Shown: positions 1 through 7,311 of the stretch, one piece after another
Layout of the letters: every line of letters begins with the position of its first letter
Position numbering within the stretch: position 1 is the stretch's first letter
DNA from: Chitinophagales bacterium
GTDB lineage: Bacteria; Bacteroidota; Bacteroidia; Chitinophagales; Chitinophagaceae
DNA: 24,853 bases
Assembly (NCBI GenBank): GCA_025355935.1
Contig: JANXYS010000275.1
Location: 1 to 24,853, forward strand
Reading direction: 5' to 3'
Translations under genes and position numbers: made by a program
The notes under the pieces: model-generated
What the model was told of the DNA's origin: nothing
The model's input: the letters and a program-made list of their open reading frames with translations, nothing else
The model's database searches: none

Positions 1-1326
1 GATTTTTATGGCGGTAAAAGATTAGGCAATAATTTATATGCAAATTCATTGCTGGCATTAGATGCGAACACAGGCAAACGGATATGGCATTACCAAACTA
101 TACATCATGATATTTGGGACAGAGATTTGCCAACACCCCCGGCATTGGTTACTATCACAAAGGATGGAAAGACCATAGATGCCGTTGCGCAGCCTACAAA
201 AAGCGGTTTTATTTTTCTCTTCGATCGGTTGACAGGCAAATCAATTTATCCTGTTGAAGAAAAACAAGTGCCTTCAGAAAGTGAACTGGACGGTGAAAGA
301 CCCAGTGTCACCCAACCTTTCTCACCGATAACTTTCGCGCGACAATCATTTACTCAACAAAGCCTTAACGATGTTGTTCCTGACTCTTCCTACAAGGACA
401 TAAAAAAGAGATTGGCTGGCTATAGCTCTGGGTTTATTTTTAATCCTCCTTCTAAAAAAGGAACGGTAATATTTCCGGGGACTGACGGAGGTGCGGAATG
501 GGGTGGCGCAGCGGTAGATCCGCAAACGAGCATCCTCTATGTAAATGCCAATGAGATTCCCTGGGTGTTAACGATGGTTAAAGAAAAAGAAAAGCAGGTA
601 ACCACCGAAACCAATTTGCAGGCCGGGCAGCGTTTATATACGGCTACCTGCATGGCCTGTCATGGAGCACAGCTCCAGGGTGGAAGCAATTTTCCCTCCT
701 TAATTAACCTTAATAAAAAATACAACGAATCACAATTTGTACAAGTGGTTAGCTCAGGACGAAGGATGATGCCTGCATTTGATCAACTTGCTGAAAGCGA
801 GAAAGAAGCGTTAGCATCATTCATACTGAGTATTAAGTCAAAACAAACCAAAAAATTTACAGCACCTGCAGATATAAACAATGCCTGGAACAAAATGCCA
901 TATACTTCTACGGGCTATAATAAATTTCTTACGAAAGAGGGTTATCCGGCAGTAGCGCCACCATGGGGTACGCTTAACGCTATCGACCTTAACACGGGCC
1001 GAATTGTATGGAAGGATACCTTAGGCGACTATCCCGAATTTAAAGCAAAAGGGATTCATACGGGTACAGAGAATTATGGAGGTCCTGTTGTAACTGCGGG
1101 AGGACTCGTGTTTATAGCTGCAACAAGCGATTCAAAAATCCGTGCTTTTAATAAAAGATCCGGTGCATTAATATGGGAGGCAGACTTACCTGCTTGTGGT
1201 TTTGCAACCCCGGCAGTGTATGAAGCAGATGGTAAACAATTTCTTGTGATTGCATGCGGTGGAGGCAAGCTTGGCAAAAATACAGGAGATAGCTATGTGG
1301 CTTTTGCTTTGCCTGATAGGAAGTAA
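1..1326 (+). CDS. PQQ-dependent dehydrogenase with inserted cytochrome c domain (5'-truncated)
   Basis: This is the C-terminal part of a quinoprotein dehydrogenase. The frame is open from base 1, so the true start lies upstream and the apparent start at 49 is not real. Family members are periplasmic and oxidise sugars or alcohols with pyrroloquinoline quinone. Seen here are propeller-type PQQ repeats (LDANTGKRIWHYQ near codon 20; IDLNTGRIVWKD near codon 325; a last repeat ending IWEADLP) and the block GTDGGAEWGGAAVDP. Between the blades, roughly codons 200-285, lies a monohaem cytochrome c domain with a CMACH haem motif at 649-663 and a likely axial Met at codon 256 or 257 (RRMMPAF). The haem probably takes electrons from PQQ and passes them to the respiratory chain. 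The substrate cannot be told from this part. The protein ends naturally at TAA 1324-1326. Confidence 0.9.
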   Translation, partial: DFYGGKRLGNNLYANSLLALDANTGKRIWHYQTIHHDIWDRDLPTPPALVTITKDGKTIDAVAQPTKSGFIFLFDRLTGKSIYPVEEKQVPSESELDGERPSVTQPFSPITFARQSFTQQSLNDVVPDSSYKDIKKRLAGYSSGFIFNPPSKKGTVIFPGTDGGAEWGGAAVDPQTSILYVNANEIPWVLTMVKEKEKQVTTETNLQAGQRLYTATCMACHGAQLQGGSNFPSLINLNKKYNESQFVQVVSSGRRMMPAFDQLAESEKEALASFILSIKSKQTKKFTAPADINNAWNKMPYTSTGYNKFLTKEGYPAVAPPWGTLNAIDLNTGRIVWKDTLGDYPEFKAKGIHTGTENYGGPVVTAGGLVFIAATSDSKIRAFNKRSGALIWEADLPACGFATPAVYEADGKQFLVIACGGGKLGKNTGDSYVAFALPDRK

Positions 1327-1438
1327 CCGTGCTGCAGATTAACCCCCGATTATTTTTTGCCTTGAGCGGATTCTCTAAACCAATAGGAGATCGACTTCAA
1401 AAACGCAAACAAAGTTATGTAGCGGTATACAAGACTTC

Positions 1439-1516
1439 TGGTGGGAGATACTGGGTTCGAACCAGCGACCTTCTCGTTGTCGACGAGACGCTCTAAACCA
1501 ACTGAGCTAATCTCCC
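1439..1516 (-). tRNA. tRNA-Val (GAC), CCA encoded
   Basis: Read on the minus strand, all four arms pair: acceptor GGGAGAT/ATCTCCC, D-arm GCTC/GAGC, anticodon stem TCTCG/CGAGA, and T-arm GCTGG/CCAGT with loop TTCGAAC. The anticodon loop is TCGACAA, giving anticodon GAC (Val) and discriminator A73. CCA is encoded at 1441-1439. Position 33 reads C instead of the near-universal U; the stem pairing leaves no other register. The gene lies 51 bases downstream of tRNA-Val(TAC) on the same strand, which supports a valine identity and co-transcription. Confidence 0.85.
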
Positions 1517-1567
1517 AAAAAACCTTTCAAAAAAAAAGTCCTACACCTGATATGTAAGACTCTGCCG

Positions 1568-1642
1568 TGGGAGTTACAGGAGTCGAACCTGTGACCCTCT
1601 GCTTGTAAGGCAGATGCTCTAAACCAACTGAGCTAAACTCCC
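1568..1642 (-). tRNA. tRNA-Val (TAC)
   Basis: The minus-strand cloverleaf is complete: acceptor GGGAGTT/AACTCCC, anticodon stem TCTGC/GCAGA with loop CTTACAA (anticodon TAC, Val), T-arm ACAGG/CCTGT with loop TTCGACT, and discriminator A. No CCA is encoded, unlike its neighbour. It is the first gene of the two-tRNA unit, 17 bases after the minus-7 box of the promoter at 1660-1689. Both acceptor stems begin GGGAG and the D-arms are nearly the same, so the two genes look like an old duplication with different anticodons. Confidence 0.95.
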
Positions 1643-1659
1643 TTTCCGTTTTCGGAGGG

Positions 1660-1689
1660 CAAAGATAAGGGTTAAATAATCCCAACAAA
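1660..1689 (-). promoter_or_regulatory. Bacteroidetes-type promoter of the tRNA-Val pair
   Basis: On the minus strand a TTTG minus-33 element (1689-1686) is followed after 18 bases by TATCTTTG (1667-1660), an exact match to the Bacteroidetes minus-7 consensus TAnnTTTG. The expected transcript start is a few bases before the tRNA-Val(TAC) 5' end at 1642. This is the best promoter visible in the window. Confidence 0.85.
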
Positions 1690-1911
1690 ATTTTTTACCG
1701 GATATTATTTAAAAAAGAACCAGCAAAATTCAGTGTGGTAAACTATACACAGGTGTACGAAATTTTGACCCGGTTTTTAATAAACTTTTAAATTTTCACT
1801 TCAAATAATTTAAATAAAATCGAAATAAAAATTTATAAAATAAAAATTTTTATGTTGTTAAGCGGTCTTTTGCTGTGGCCCCAATATTAATAATTGTGCA
1901 TTAGTTCTTGC

Positions 1912-1946
1912 CCGGTCAATTTGAATTTAAATTTCCAATTGACCGG
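1912..1946. repeat. 10-bp perfect inverted repeat (hairpin)
   Basis: CCGGTCAATT at 1912-1921 is exactly complementary to AATTGACCGG at 1937-1946, with a 15-base AT-rich loop. No T-tract follows on the plus strand, so it does not look like an intrinsic terminator. The tRNA unit points away from it, so there is also no upstream gene to terminate. It could be an operator or part of a structured leader for the genes starting at 2049. Confidence 0.6.
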
Positions 1947-1998
1947 CTCGTTATTTCCGGAACTTGGCATATATTATGTGATTGCTCAAGGCCATCTC

Positions 1999-2017
1999 GA
2001 AAGCGTCTCTCGCTTTC
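1999..2017. repeat. 7-bp inverted repeat (small hairpin)
   Basis: GAAAGCG (1999-2005) pairs perfectly with CGCTTTC (2011-2017) around a 5-base loop, 32 bases before the ATG at 2049. An arm this short can occur by chance. It is listed because it follows the stronger hairpin at 1912-1946 in the same leader. Confidence 0.4.
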
Positions 2018-2048
2018 ACCCCATACGTAAAATTAAAAAACTAATCGA

Positions 2049-2336
2049 ATGCTTGACTTTTTCAAATGCGATGAGGACTTTAATAACTACTTATATGTTA
2101 TTACTGGATTCAGCTATTTATTTACTGTAAGTTCCTCCCGTAAACGCGATGACGAAGAGGAGTATGGTGTCTTTTACCAGGTAAAGCCTAAAGACCGCGA
2201 TGACGGTTTCTTTGAGTGGTATTGTTATAAAATACCTCATGGCCAGTTTTTCAGAACTAAAACAGAAGCTGTTTTAAAGTTTACCATGCAGTGGTGGGAA
2301 TGGCATTGTTCGAAAGGGTTGAGCTTTTTTAAATAA
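2049..2336 (+). CDS. Small hypothetical protein, 95 aa
   Basis: I do not recognise this protein. It is a soluble-looking 95-residue protein rich in aromatic and acidic residues: KRDDEEEYGVFYQV near residues 32-45, FFEWYCYKIPHG near 54-65, and a Trp-rich stretch (QWWEWHCSKG) near 81-90. It has no signal peptide or membrane span. It starts at ATG 2049 and ends 76 bases before the clpS start on the same strand, so it may share a transcript with clpS and aat. The protein-like composition and the position favour a real gene, but no function can be given. Confidence 0.65.
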   Translation: MLDFFKCDEDFNNYLYVITGFSYLFTVSSSRKRDDEEEYGVFYQVKPKDRDDGFFEWYCYKIPHGQFFRTKTEAVLKFTMQWWEWHCSKGLSFFK

Positions 2337-2412
2337 CATCATTTCTTATAATATAAAGATATTTTTTGGCTTGTAGTCCAGCTTGCAAAAAAATAAGTAT
2401 TTTCGTTGCAGG

Positions 2413-2718
2413 ATGTTCACAGCCTCTTCATATAATCCTTTTATTGCTCCAGATCAGGACGTCGACGTATTGACAGAAACTGAATCGAATTATTCACTTA
2501 TAGTATGGAATGACGAAGTAAATACTTTTGAATGGGTTATTGAAGCATTAATAGAAGTTTGCGGCCACGCCCAGGAACAAGCCGAACAGTGTGCAATGTT
2601 GATACATACAAAAGGAAAGTACGCCGTTAAAAATGGTAGCTATGAAAATTTAAAACCGGAGTGTGATGCAATCACTGACCGGAAGATAGGCGCTACTATA
2701 GAAATAATCTCCAATTAG
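2413..2718 (+). CDS. clpS: ATP-dependent Clp protease adaptor ClpS
   Basis: ClpS binds proteins with destabilising N-terminal residues and hands them to ClpA or ClpC with ClpP for degradation. The 101-residue protein from ATG 2413 carries the ClpS core: VWNDEVNTFEWV (residues 31-42, including the N33-D34 pair that holds the substrate amino terminus), the helix IEVCGHAQEQAEQCA, and IHTKGK with pocket His65. An upstream TTG (2383) would add 10 residues with little support. By alignment to E. coli ClpS from memory, gatekeeper Met40 is Phe39 here and Met62 is Ala61, which should reshape the pocket. aat begins 9 bases downstream, so the two genes very likely form an operon. Confidence 0.93.
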   Translation: MFTASSYNPFIAPDQDVDVLTETESNYSLIVWNDEVNTFEWVIEALIEVCGHAQEQAEQCAMLIHTKGKYAVKNGSYENLKPECDAITDRKIGATIEIISN

Positions 2719-2726
2719 TCTTCAGC

Positions 2727-3371
2727 ATGGAACGCCGTGGCGCTATCCATTTTCCTCCTATCGAGTCTGCAGATGCAGACGGATTATTAGCTGTTGGTGG
2801 AAATCTCAATTATGAAACATTAATAACTGCGTATAAACTAGGAATCTTTCCCTGGTATAGCGAGAATGAGCCGATCCTTTGGTGGTGCCCGGATCCCCGA
2901 TTTGTGTTATTTCCGCGCGAGATGCATGTCAGTCGCAGCATGGACAAAATTTTTAGAAAAAACCAATTTGAATTTAAAATTAATAGTGATTTTCGCGAGG
3001 TCATCCGGCAATGTCGCACAACCCCGCGGAAGGACCAGGATGGGACCTGGATAACTCCGGAAATAGAAACTGCCTACATCCAACTTTATGAACTCGGTTA
3101 TGCGCACAGCGCAGAAGCATGGCAGGATAACCTGCTGGTTGGCGGAATATATGGAGTGCGTTTAGGCAAAGTATTTTTTGGTGAAAGCATGTTTAGTAAA
3201 AAAAGCAATGCGAGTAAATTCGCTTTCATAAATCTGGTTCGCAACTTGAAAGCCGACGGTCTTGAACTTGTGGATTGCCAGGTGTACTCCGCACATCTCG
3301 AAACGTTGGGAGCCAGGATGATATCCCGGTCTGCGTTTCGTAAAAAACTGGATACTCTGGCTGTCTCCTAG
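2727..3371 (+). CDS. aat: Leucyl/phenylalanyl-tRNA--protein transferase
   Basis: Aat moves Leu or Phe from aminoacyl-tRNA to the N-terminal Arg or Lys of proteins, making the N-degron that ClpS reads. The 214-residue length is usual for the family. Diagnostic blocks are present: FPP near residue 9, GLLAVGGNL (19-27), GIFPWY (39-44), WWCPDPR (53-59), FGESMFS and ASKFAF in the catalytic core, and DCQVYSAHLETLGA near the C-terminus. It begins 9 bases after clpS, which ties tagging and recognition together. The next gene, tex, converges on it with 35 bases between the stops and no clear terminator hairpin. Confidence 0.96.
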   Translation: MERRGAIHFPPIESADADGLLAVGGNLNYETLITAYKLGIFPWYSENEPILWWCPDPRFVLFPREMHVSRSMDKIFRKNQFEFKINSDFREVIRQCRTTPRKDQDGTWITPEIETAYIQLYELGYAHSAEAWQDNLLVGGIYGVRLGKVFFGESMFSKKSNASKFAFINLVRNLKADGLELVDCQVYSAHLETLGARMISRSAFRKKLDTLAVS

Positions 3372-3406
3372 CCGATAAGTTTTTAAGGGGAACAGGCACT
3401 ACCCCA

Positions 3407-5647
3407 CTACTTCCCAAATTTTATTTTCAGGGCGGCCAAAGCATCATTCAAATTTGGAGGTTCTACCGCAGCTTTCACCGATGCAGGCTTCACAGGCGCA
3501 TTCTGCAGAGGCCGCCGATTACCCTTAGAATTGTCTGATCCAGCCTGCTTAATGGAAAGGGCTATTCTTTTCCTCTTGACATCAACTTCCATCACCTTTA
3601 CTTTGACTTGTTGATTTAACTTTAAAACCTCGCCAGGATCCTGTATATATTTATCAGCGATTTCTGAAACATGTACTAAACCATCCTGCTTAACCCCTAT
3701 ATCTACAAACGCTCCAAAACGGGTTAAGTTAGTCACTATACCCGGAACCTCCATGCCCACTTGCACATCTTCTATAGAAAAGATTTGTGCAAACTCAAAC
3801 AACTGTACAGCACTCCTGGGATCAAGTCCGGGTTTCTGCAATTCTTTAATAATGTCCCGAATGGTTAATTCACCGAAGGATTCGCTTACGTATTTTTTAA
3901 TGGGTATTTCTTTGAGAATTTTTTCATTCCCTATCATATCGCTTACCTTAATGCCCAGATCTGTTGCCATAGCTTGTACCATACCATATGCTTCCGGGTG
4001 AACAGCACTAGCATCCAACACATCATCTGCACCTGGTATTCGAAGAAACCCTGCACACTGTTCATATGCTTTGCCGCCAAGACGGGGAACTTTCATTAGC
4101 TCTTTCCTGCTCTTGAACATGCCTTTCTCCCTACGATATGCAATAATGTTTTCGGCAATCGAACTGCCAATACCACTTACATAACTTAACAAATGCTTAC
4201 TTGCAGTATTTACATTTACACCCACACTGTTCACACAGCTCATAACGGTTTGGTCTAGCCGCTCCTTTAAACGAGGCTGGTTTACATCATGCTGGTACTG
4301 CCCCACTCCAATACTTTTAGGATCAATCTTAACCAGCTCTGCCAATGGGTCCATTAGCCTCCTGCCAATACTTACTGCTCCCCTAATTGTAATGTCCTGG
4401 TCAGGAAATTCCTGCCTGGCAATTTCAGATGCGCTGTAAATACTTGCACCATCTTCATTAACTAAATAAACAGGCAGGCCAAGTTGTAGCCCTTTTATAA
4501 ACTGTTCTGTTTCCCGGCCAGCAGTTCCGTCGCCGATAGCAAATGCTTCCATGTTTAAGGATGAAACTAGTGTACGGATTGCGCCCTCAGCATCCTGCAG
4601 GCGCTGATTTTTTTCATGAACATAAATTAATTCCGTTTGCAGCAACTCTCCTTTTTCATCAATACACACAACTTTACAACCAGTGCGGTATCCCGGATTA
4701 ATCGCCAAAATTCTTTTACTGCCGAGTGGAGCACTGAGAAGCAGCTGCCGGAGATTCTCTGAAAAAACAGTTATCGCTTCTCCGTCCGCAGCAGTTTTTA
4801 TGGCAGTTCGAAATTCTGTTTCCAGGCTGGGTTGCAATAGACGCCGGTAACTATCTTTAATAGCCTTTCGCAGCTGCTCGCTACAGCTGTTCATACCTTT
4901 AATAAAAAGTTGCTCCACAATTTCAAGCGCAATTTCTTCCTGCGGCTCAATGGCTATACGGAGATAGCCTTCAAGAAATCCGCGCAGCACCGCCAGTGTA
5001 CGATGCGAAGGAACAGTAGCTATACGTTCGCTAAAAGAAAAGTAATCTTTGTACTTTAAAGCTTCAATCTCCTTTTCCTGGATCACCAAACTCTTGAGCG
5101 TTGCTTCCTGTTCAAATAATTTGCGCAGTTTTTCTCTCACCCGTGCATCTTCGTTGACTGTTTCGGCTATTATATCCCGCGCGCCCTGTAGTGCAACTTC
5201 GACAGTAAGAACTGTATCATTTATAAATGCCTTTGCCGCTTCAGGCAAATCCACATCAGCCTGCTCAAATATAATTTCTGCCAAAGGTTGCAAACCGTTT
5301 TCCCGGGCAGTAACCGCCTTGGTTTTACGTTTTATCTTATAAGGGAGATATAGATCTTCGAGCTGGGAAACGGTTATTGCTGCGTTAATTTTTAATTGCA
5401 AACCGTCAGTCATCTTTCCCTGTTCGGTAATCGTTTTTTCAATGAAGGCTTTGCGTTCTGCAAACTCATTCATTAACTTATTTTCTTCCTGAATTTTCTG
5501 AATAACAACTTCATCAAGTGCTCCCGTCATATCTTTCCTGTAACGTGCAATGAAAGGAATGCTACTACCCTCTGCAAGTAACTCCAACACTGTAACCACC
5601 TGCTGAGGCTTTAAGGTTAACTTCCGGGCTATTAACTGGGAAAACAT
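3407..5647 (-). CDS. tex: Tex family RNA-binding transcription accessory protein
   Basis: Tex is a cytoplasmic nucleic-acid-binding protein linked to transcription. The 746-residue length from the ATG at 5647 fits the family. A TTG two codons upstream is also in frame but less likely. Domains in order: N-terminal helical region with PFIARYRKDMTGALDE near residue 31; YqgF/RNase H-like domain beginning RILAINPGYRTG near residue 315; helix-hairpin-helix region (YVSGIGSSIAENI, then VPRLGGKAYEQCAGF); and S1 RNA-binding domain near residues 632-702 (FGAFVDIGVKQDGLVHVSE). A short Pro/Ala/Lys-rich tail ends in ALAALKIKFGK. It is followed on the plus strand by convergent aat and preceded by the exonuclease/GIY-YIG gene on the same strand 120 bases upstream. 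Confidence 0.96.
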   Translation of the reverse strand: MFSQLIARKLTLKPQQVVTVLELLAEGSSIPFIARYRKDMTGALDEVVIQKIQEENKLMNEFAERKAFIEKTITEQGKMTDGLQLKINAAITVSQLEDLYLPYKIKRKTKAVTARENGLQPLAEIIFEQADVDLPEAAKAFINDTVLTVEVALQGARDIIAETVNEDARVREKLRKLFEQEATLKSLVIQEKEIEALKYKDYFSFSERIATVPSHRTLAVLRGFLEGYLRIAIEPQEEIALEIVEQLFIKGMNSCSEQLRKAIKDSYRRLLQPSLETEFRTAIKTAADGEAITVFSENLRQLLLSAPLGSKRILAINPGYRTGCKVVCIDEKGELLQTELIYVHEKNQRLQDAEGAIRTLVSSLNMEAFAIGDGTAGRETEQFIKGLQLGLPVYLVNEDGASIYSASEIARQEFPDQDITIRGAVSIGRRLMDPLAELVKIDPKSIGVGQYQHDVNQPRLKERLDQTVMSCVNSVGVNVNTASKHLLSYVSGIGSSIAENIIAYRREKGMFKSRKELMKVPRLGGKAYEQCAGFLRIPGADDVLDASAVHPEAYGMVQAMATDLGIKVSDMIGNEKILKEIPIKKYVSESFGELTIRDIIKELQKPGLDPRSAVQLFEFAQIFSIEDVQVGMEVPGIVTNLTRFGAFVDIGVKQDGLVHVSEIADKYIQDPGEVLKLNQQVKVKVMEVDVKRKRIALSIKQAGSDNSKGNRRPLQNAPVKPASVKAAVEPPNLNDALAALKIKFGK

Positions 5648-5767
5648 TTGCAATATTTAATTTAAATTAAAGAGAAATTAATATTCGGCAAAATCCGAAG
5701 CAGGGCTTCATTTTTTGGGTTGCGAAAATAAAGGAATTTGGTAAACGAATTTGTGGATAAATTTAAA

Positions 5768-7120
5768 TCAGGACGAATGCTCAAAAATTCTCTTTTTAGA
5801 AGGGTTATTTTCTGCATAGGAATATATACTATTCCGGATAAAATTATTATCAGCATATGGCTGCAGGTGCTCCTTTAAAACAGCCAGTTCGGCTTCACGA
5901 AACGAATGGTTAATATATCCCATCCCCCAGAAACTTCCCCTTTCCATCAATAAGCACAACAGTTCATTTTTTTCATTTCCCTTCTCCATTACTGCAAATG
6001 TTGGTAATTGCTTATATAATTCCTGCAAAGCTGACAGCACACGCTGATTGTAATTCTCCGGCCTGTCAAGAAGCAACAGTTCTTCGGGGGAAAATGAAGT
6101 CTTATCTATATAACAAAGCTTGTCATTTAAATCGAATTTGGCCGCCATTTTGCGTAACATGGTGATCCCATCACTGAAAAGATTAAAGGTGCAGATTGCT
6201 GCAATGTTTTTCTTTTTCCTGTCTATCGCTAGCCGGACATAGCCCCGATTGTCTTCAAAACTATAAAGGGCAAATTTTTGTACCATTTCCTTCTGGCTAT
6301 AATTGTATTTAGGCCAAAGTCTTTTTATTTCTGTACTCTCCAGAACCAGGGCATGTAATTCATTGCTGCATTCGGTGTGGGAAATATGCGCTATAAGACG
6401 AAGAAAGTGCTGCCGGCGAATGGCAGCATCATGGTGTGTGAAATGACTGCTCACCCGTTTCTTAATGTTTACAGCTTTTCCTACATAAATTATTTTTCCT
6501 TTTACATCATGAAAATAGTATACCCCCGGCTTCGAAGGCAATAAGTCAATTATCTTCTTATCCAATTGCAACGGCAGCCACTGCTCGCCTGAAGATTTTT
6601 TCAGCATATCATCAATATGCTGCTGCCCATTAGCCGATAATACTTTTTCAAATAACAAAACTGTCGCTTTAGCGTCGCCGTCTGCGCGGTGCCTGTTTTC
6701 AATAGGAATTTGTAAGCTGCGGCAAAGATTCCCAAGGCTGTAAGATGGCAGGCCTTCAAAGATTTTCCGGCTCAGCCTTACAGTGCATAATTTTTTCACG
6801 ATAAGGTTGTAGCCGCAGGATTTCAGGTGATGCTTGATAAATGAGAAATCGAAATTTACATTGTGCGCTATAAAAATATTGCCAGAAAGAATATCATAAA
6901 GCTTTTCTGCAATTTCATCAAATGTGGGTGCAGATGCAACCATGGCATTGCTTATTCCTGTTAAAACTGTGATGTAACCCGGGATTTTATGACCAGGATT
7001 GATGAGGGTTGTGAGATGATCGGTAACGCGACTGCCATCGTGAATATATACAGATATTTCAGTGATGCCGCTATTGGAAGCCGACCCACCGGTAGTCTCA
7101 ATATCTACGATAGCATACAT
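5768..7120 (-). CDS. DEDDh exonuclease fused to GIY-YIG endonuclease domain
   Basis: This 450-residue protein joins two nuclease domains. Residues 1-170 are a DnaQ-like 3'-5' exonuclease with all catalytic positions: D6 and E8 in DIETTG, D91 in HNVNFD, and H144 and D149 in HRADGDA. Residues 195-275 are a UvrC-type GIY-YIG domain: GVYYF at 199-203, IYVGKAVNIKKR at 211-222, and the metal-binding Glu probably E261 in LESTEIK, followed by WPKYN. The last 175 residues have no recognisable UvrB-binding or helix-hairpin-helix parts, so this is not UvrC itself. Similar DnaQ-UvrC N-terminal fusions are known (mycobacterial Rv2191 is one, from memory); a role in DNA repair is likely but unproven. The start ATG at 7120 has no Shine-Dalgarno site. 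Confidence 0.92.
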   Translation of the reverse strand: MYAIVDIETTGGSASNSGITEISVYIHDGSRVTDHLTTLINPGHKIPGYITVLTGISNAMVASAPTFDEIAEKLYDILSGNIFIAHNVNFDFSFIKHHLKSCGYNLIVKKLCTVRLSRKIFEGLPSYSLGNLCRSLQIPIENRHRADGDAKATVLLFEKVLSANGQQHIDDMLKKSSGEQWLPLQLDKKIIDLLPSKPGVYYFHDVKGKIIYVGKAVNIKKRVSSHFTHHDAAIRRQHFLRLIAHISHTECSNELHALVLESTEIKRLWPKYNYSQKEMVQKFALYSFEDNRGYVRLAIDRKKKNIAAICTFNLFSDGITMLRKMAAKFDLNDKLCYIDKTSFSPEELLLLDRPENYNQRVLSALQELYKQLPTFAVMEKGNEKNELLCLLMERGSFWGMGYINHSFREAELAVLKEHLQPYADNNFIRNSIYSYAENNPSKKRIFEHSS

Positions 7121-7281
7121 AAAGGAGGAAGTTGTTTCGTTAATTCAGAAGATCAAAAGCATCAAAGTGCAAATTACTAAATCTTTTAGTTAAGTTTTGT
7201 ATTCTTTTATTTTTTTGATAATCTACCATAATCTTTTAATACCTCTTCATCGCCTTGGTTTTATAATCGACCATACTAGCG

Positions 7282-7306
7282 TATTTTTGCCATCCCAAAA
7301 AAAGGA
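7282..7306 (+). promoter_or_regulatory. valS minus-7 box and ribosome binding site
   Basis: TATTTTTG (7282-7289) matches TAnnTTTG exactly and lies 22 bases before the valS ATG. No good TTTG is seen 18-19 bases further upstream; the nearest TTG is at 7255, 24 bases away. AGGA at 7303-7306, five bases before the ATG, is one of the few purine-rich binding sites in the window and supports the start at 7312. Confidence 0.55.
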
Positions 7307-7311
7307 TACAG

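Larger units (their letters stand above)
1643..2048. other. Non-coding gap with AT-rich tract and hairpins
   Basis: No convincing gene is seen between the tRNA unit and the small gene at 2049. After the tRNA promoter the stretch from about 1740 to 1860 is extremely AT-rich. From 1860 the composition becomes mixed and two inverted repeats follow (1912-1946 and 1999-2017). A 78-codon open frame at 1894-2130 has no protein-like character and overlaps the better gene at 2049. Confidence 0.6.

Noticed and set aside
1894..2130. Open frame of 78 codons upstream of and overlapping the gene at 2049
   Set aside because: It covers the hairpin region, has no protein-like pattern, and overlaps a better small gene in another frame.
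5736..5752. Sequence AAATTCGTTTAC shared with the region upstream of 10058, as a possible common operator
   Set aside because: A 12-base match between two points in 25 kb of AT-rich DNA is expected by chance many times; there is no other link between the two sites.
7121..7131. Strong Shine-Dalgarno-like AAAGGAGG on the plus strand just before the exonuclease/GIY-YIG start
   Set aside because: The only nearby plus-strand start (TTG at about 7134) meets a stop after three codons, and on the minus strand the same bases are a pyrimidine tract, so it serves no gene.
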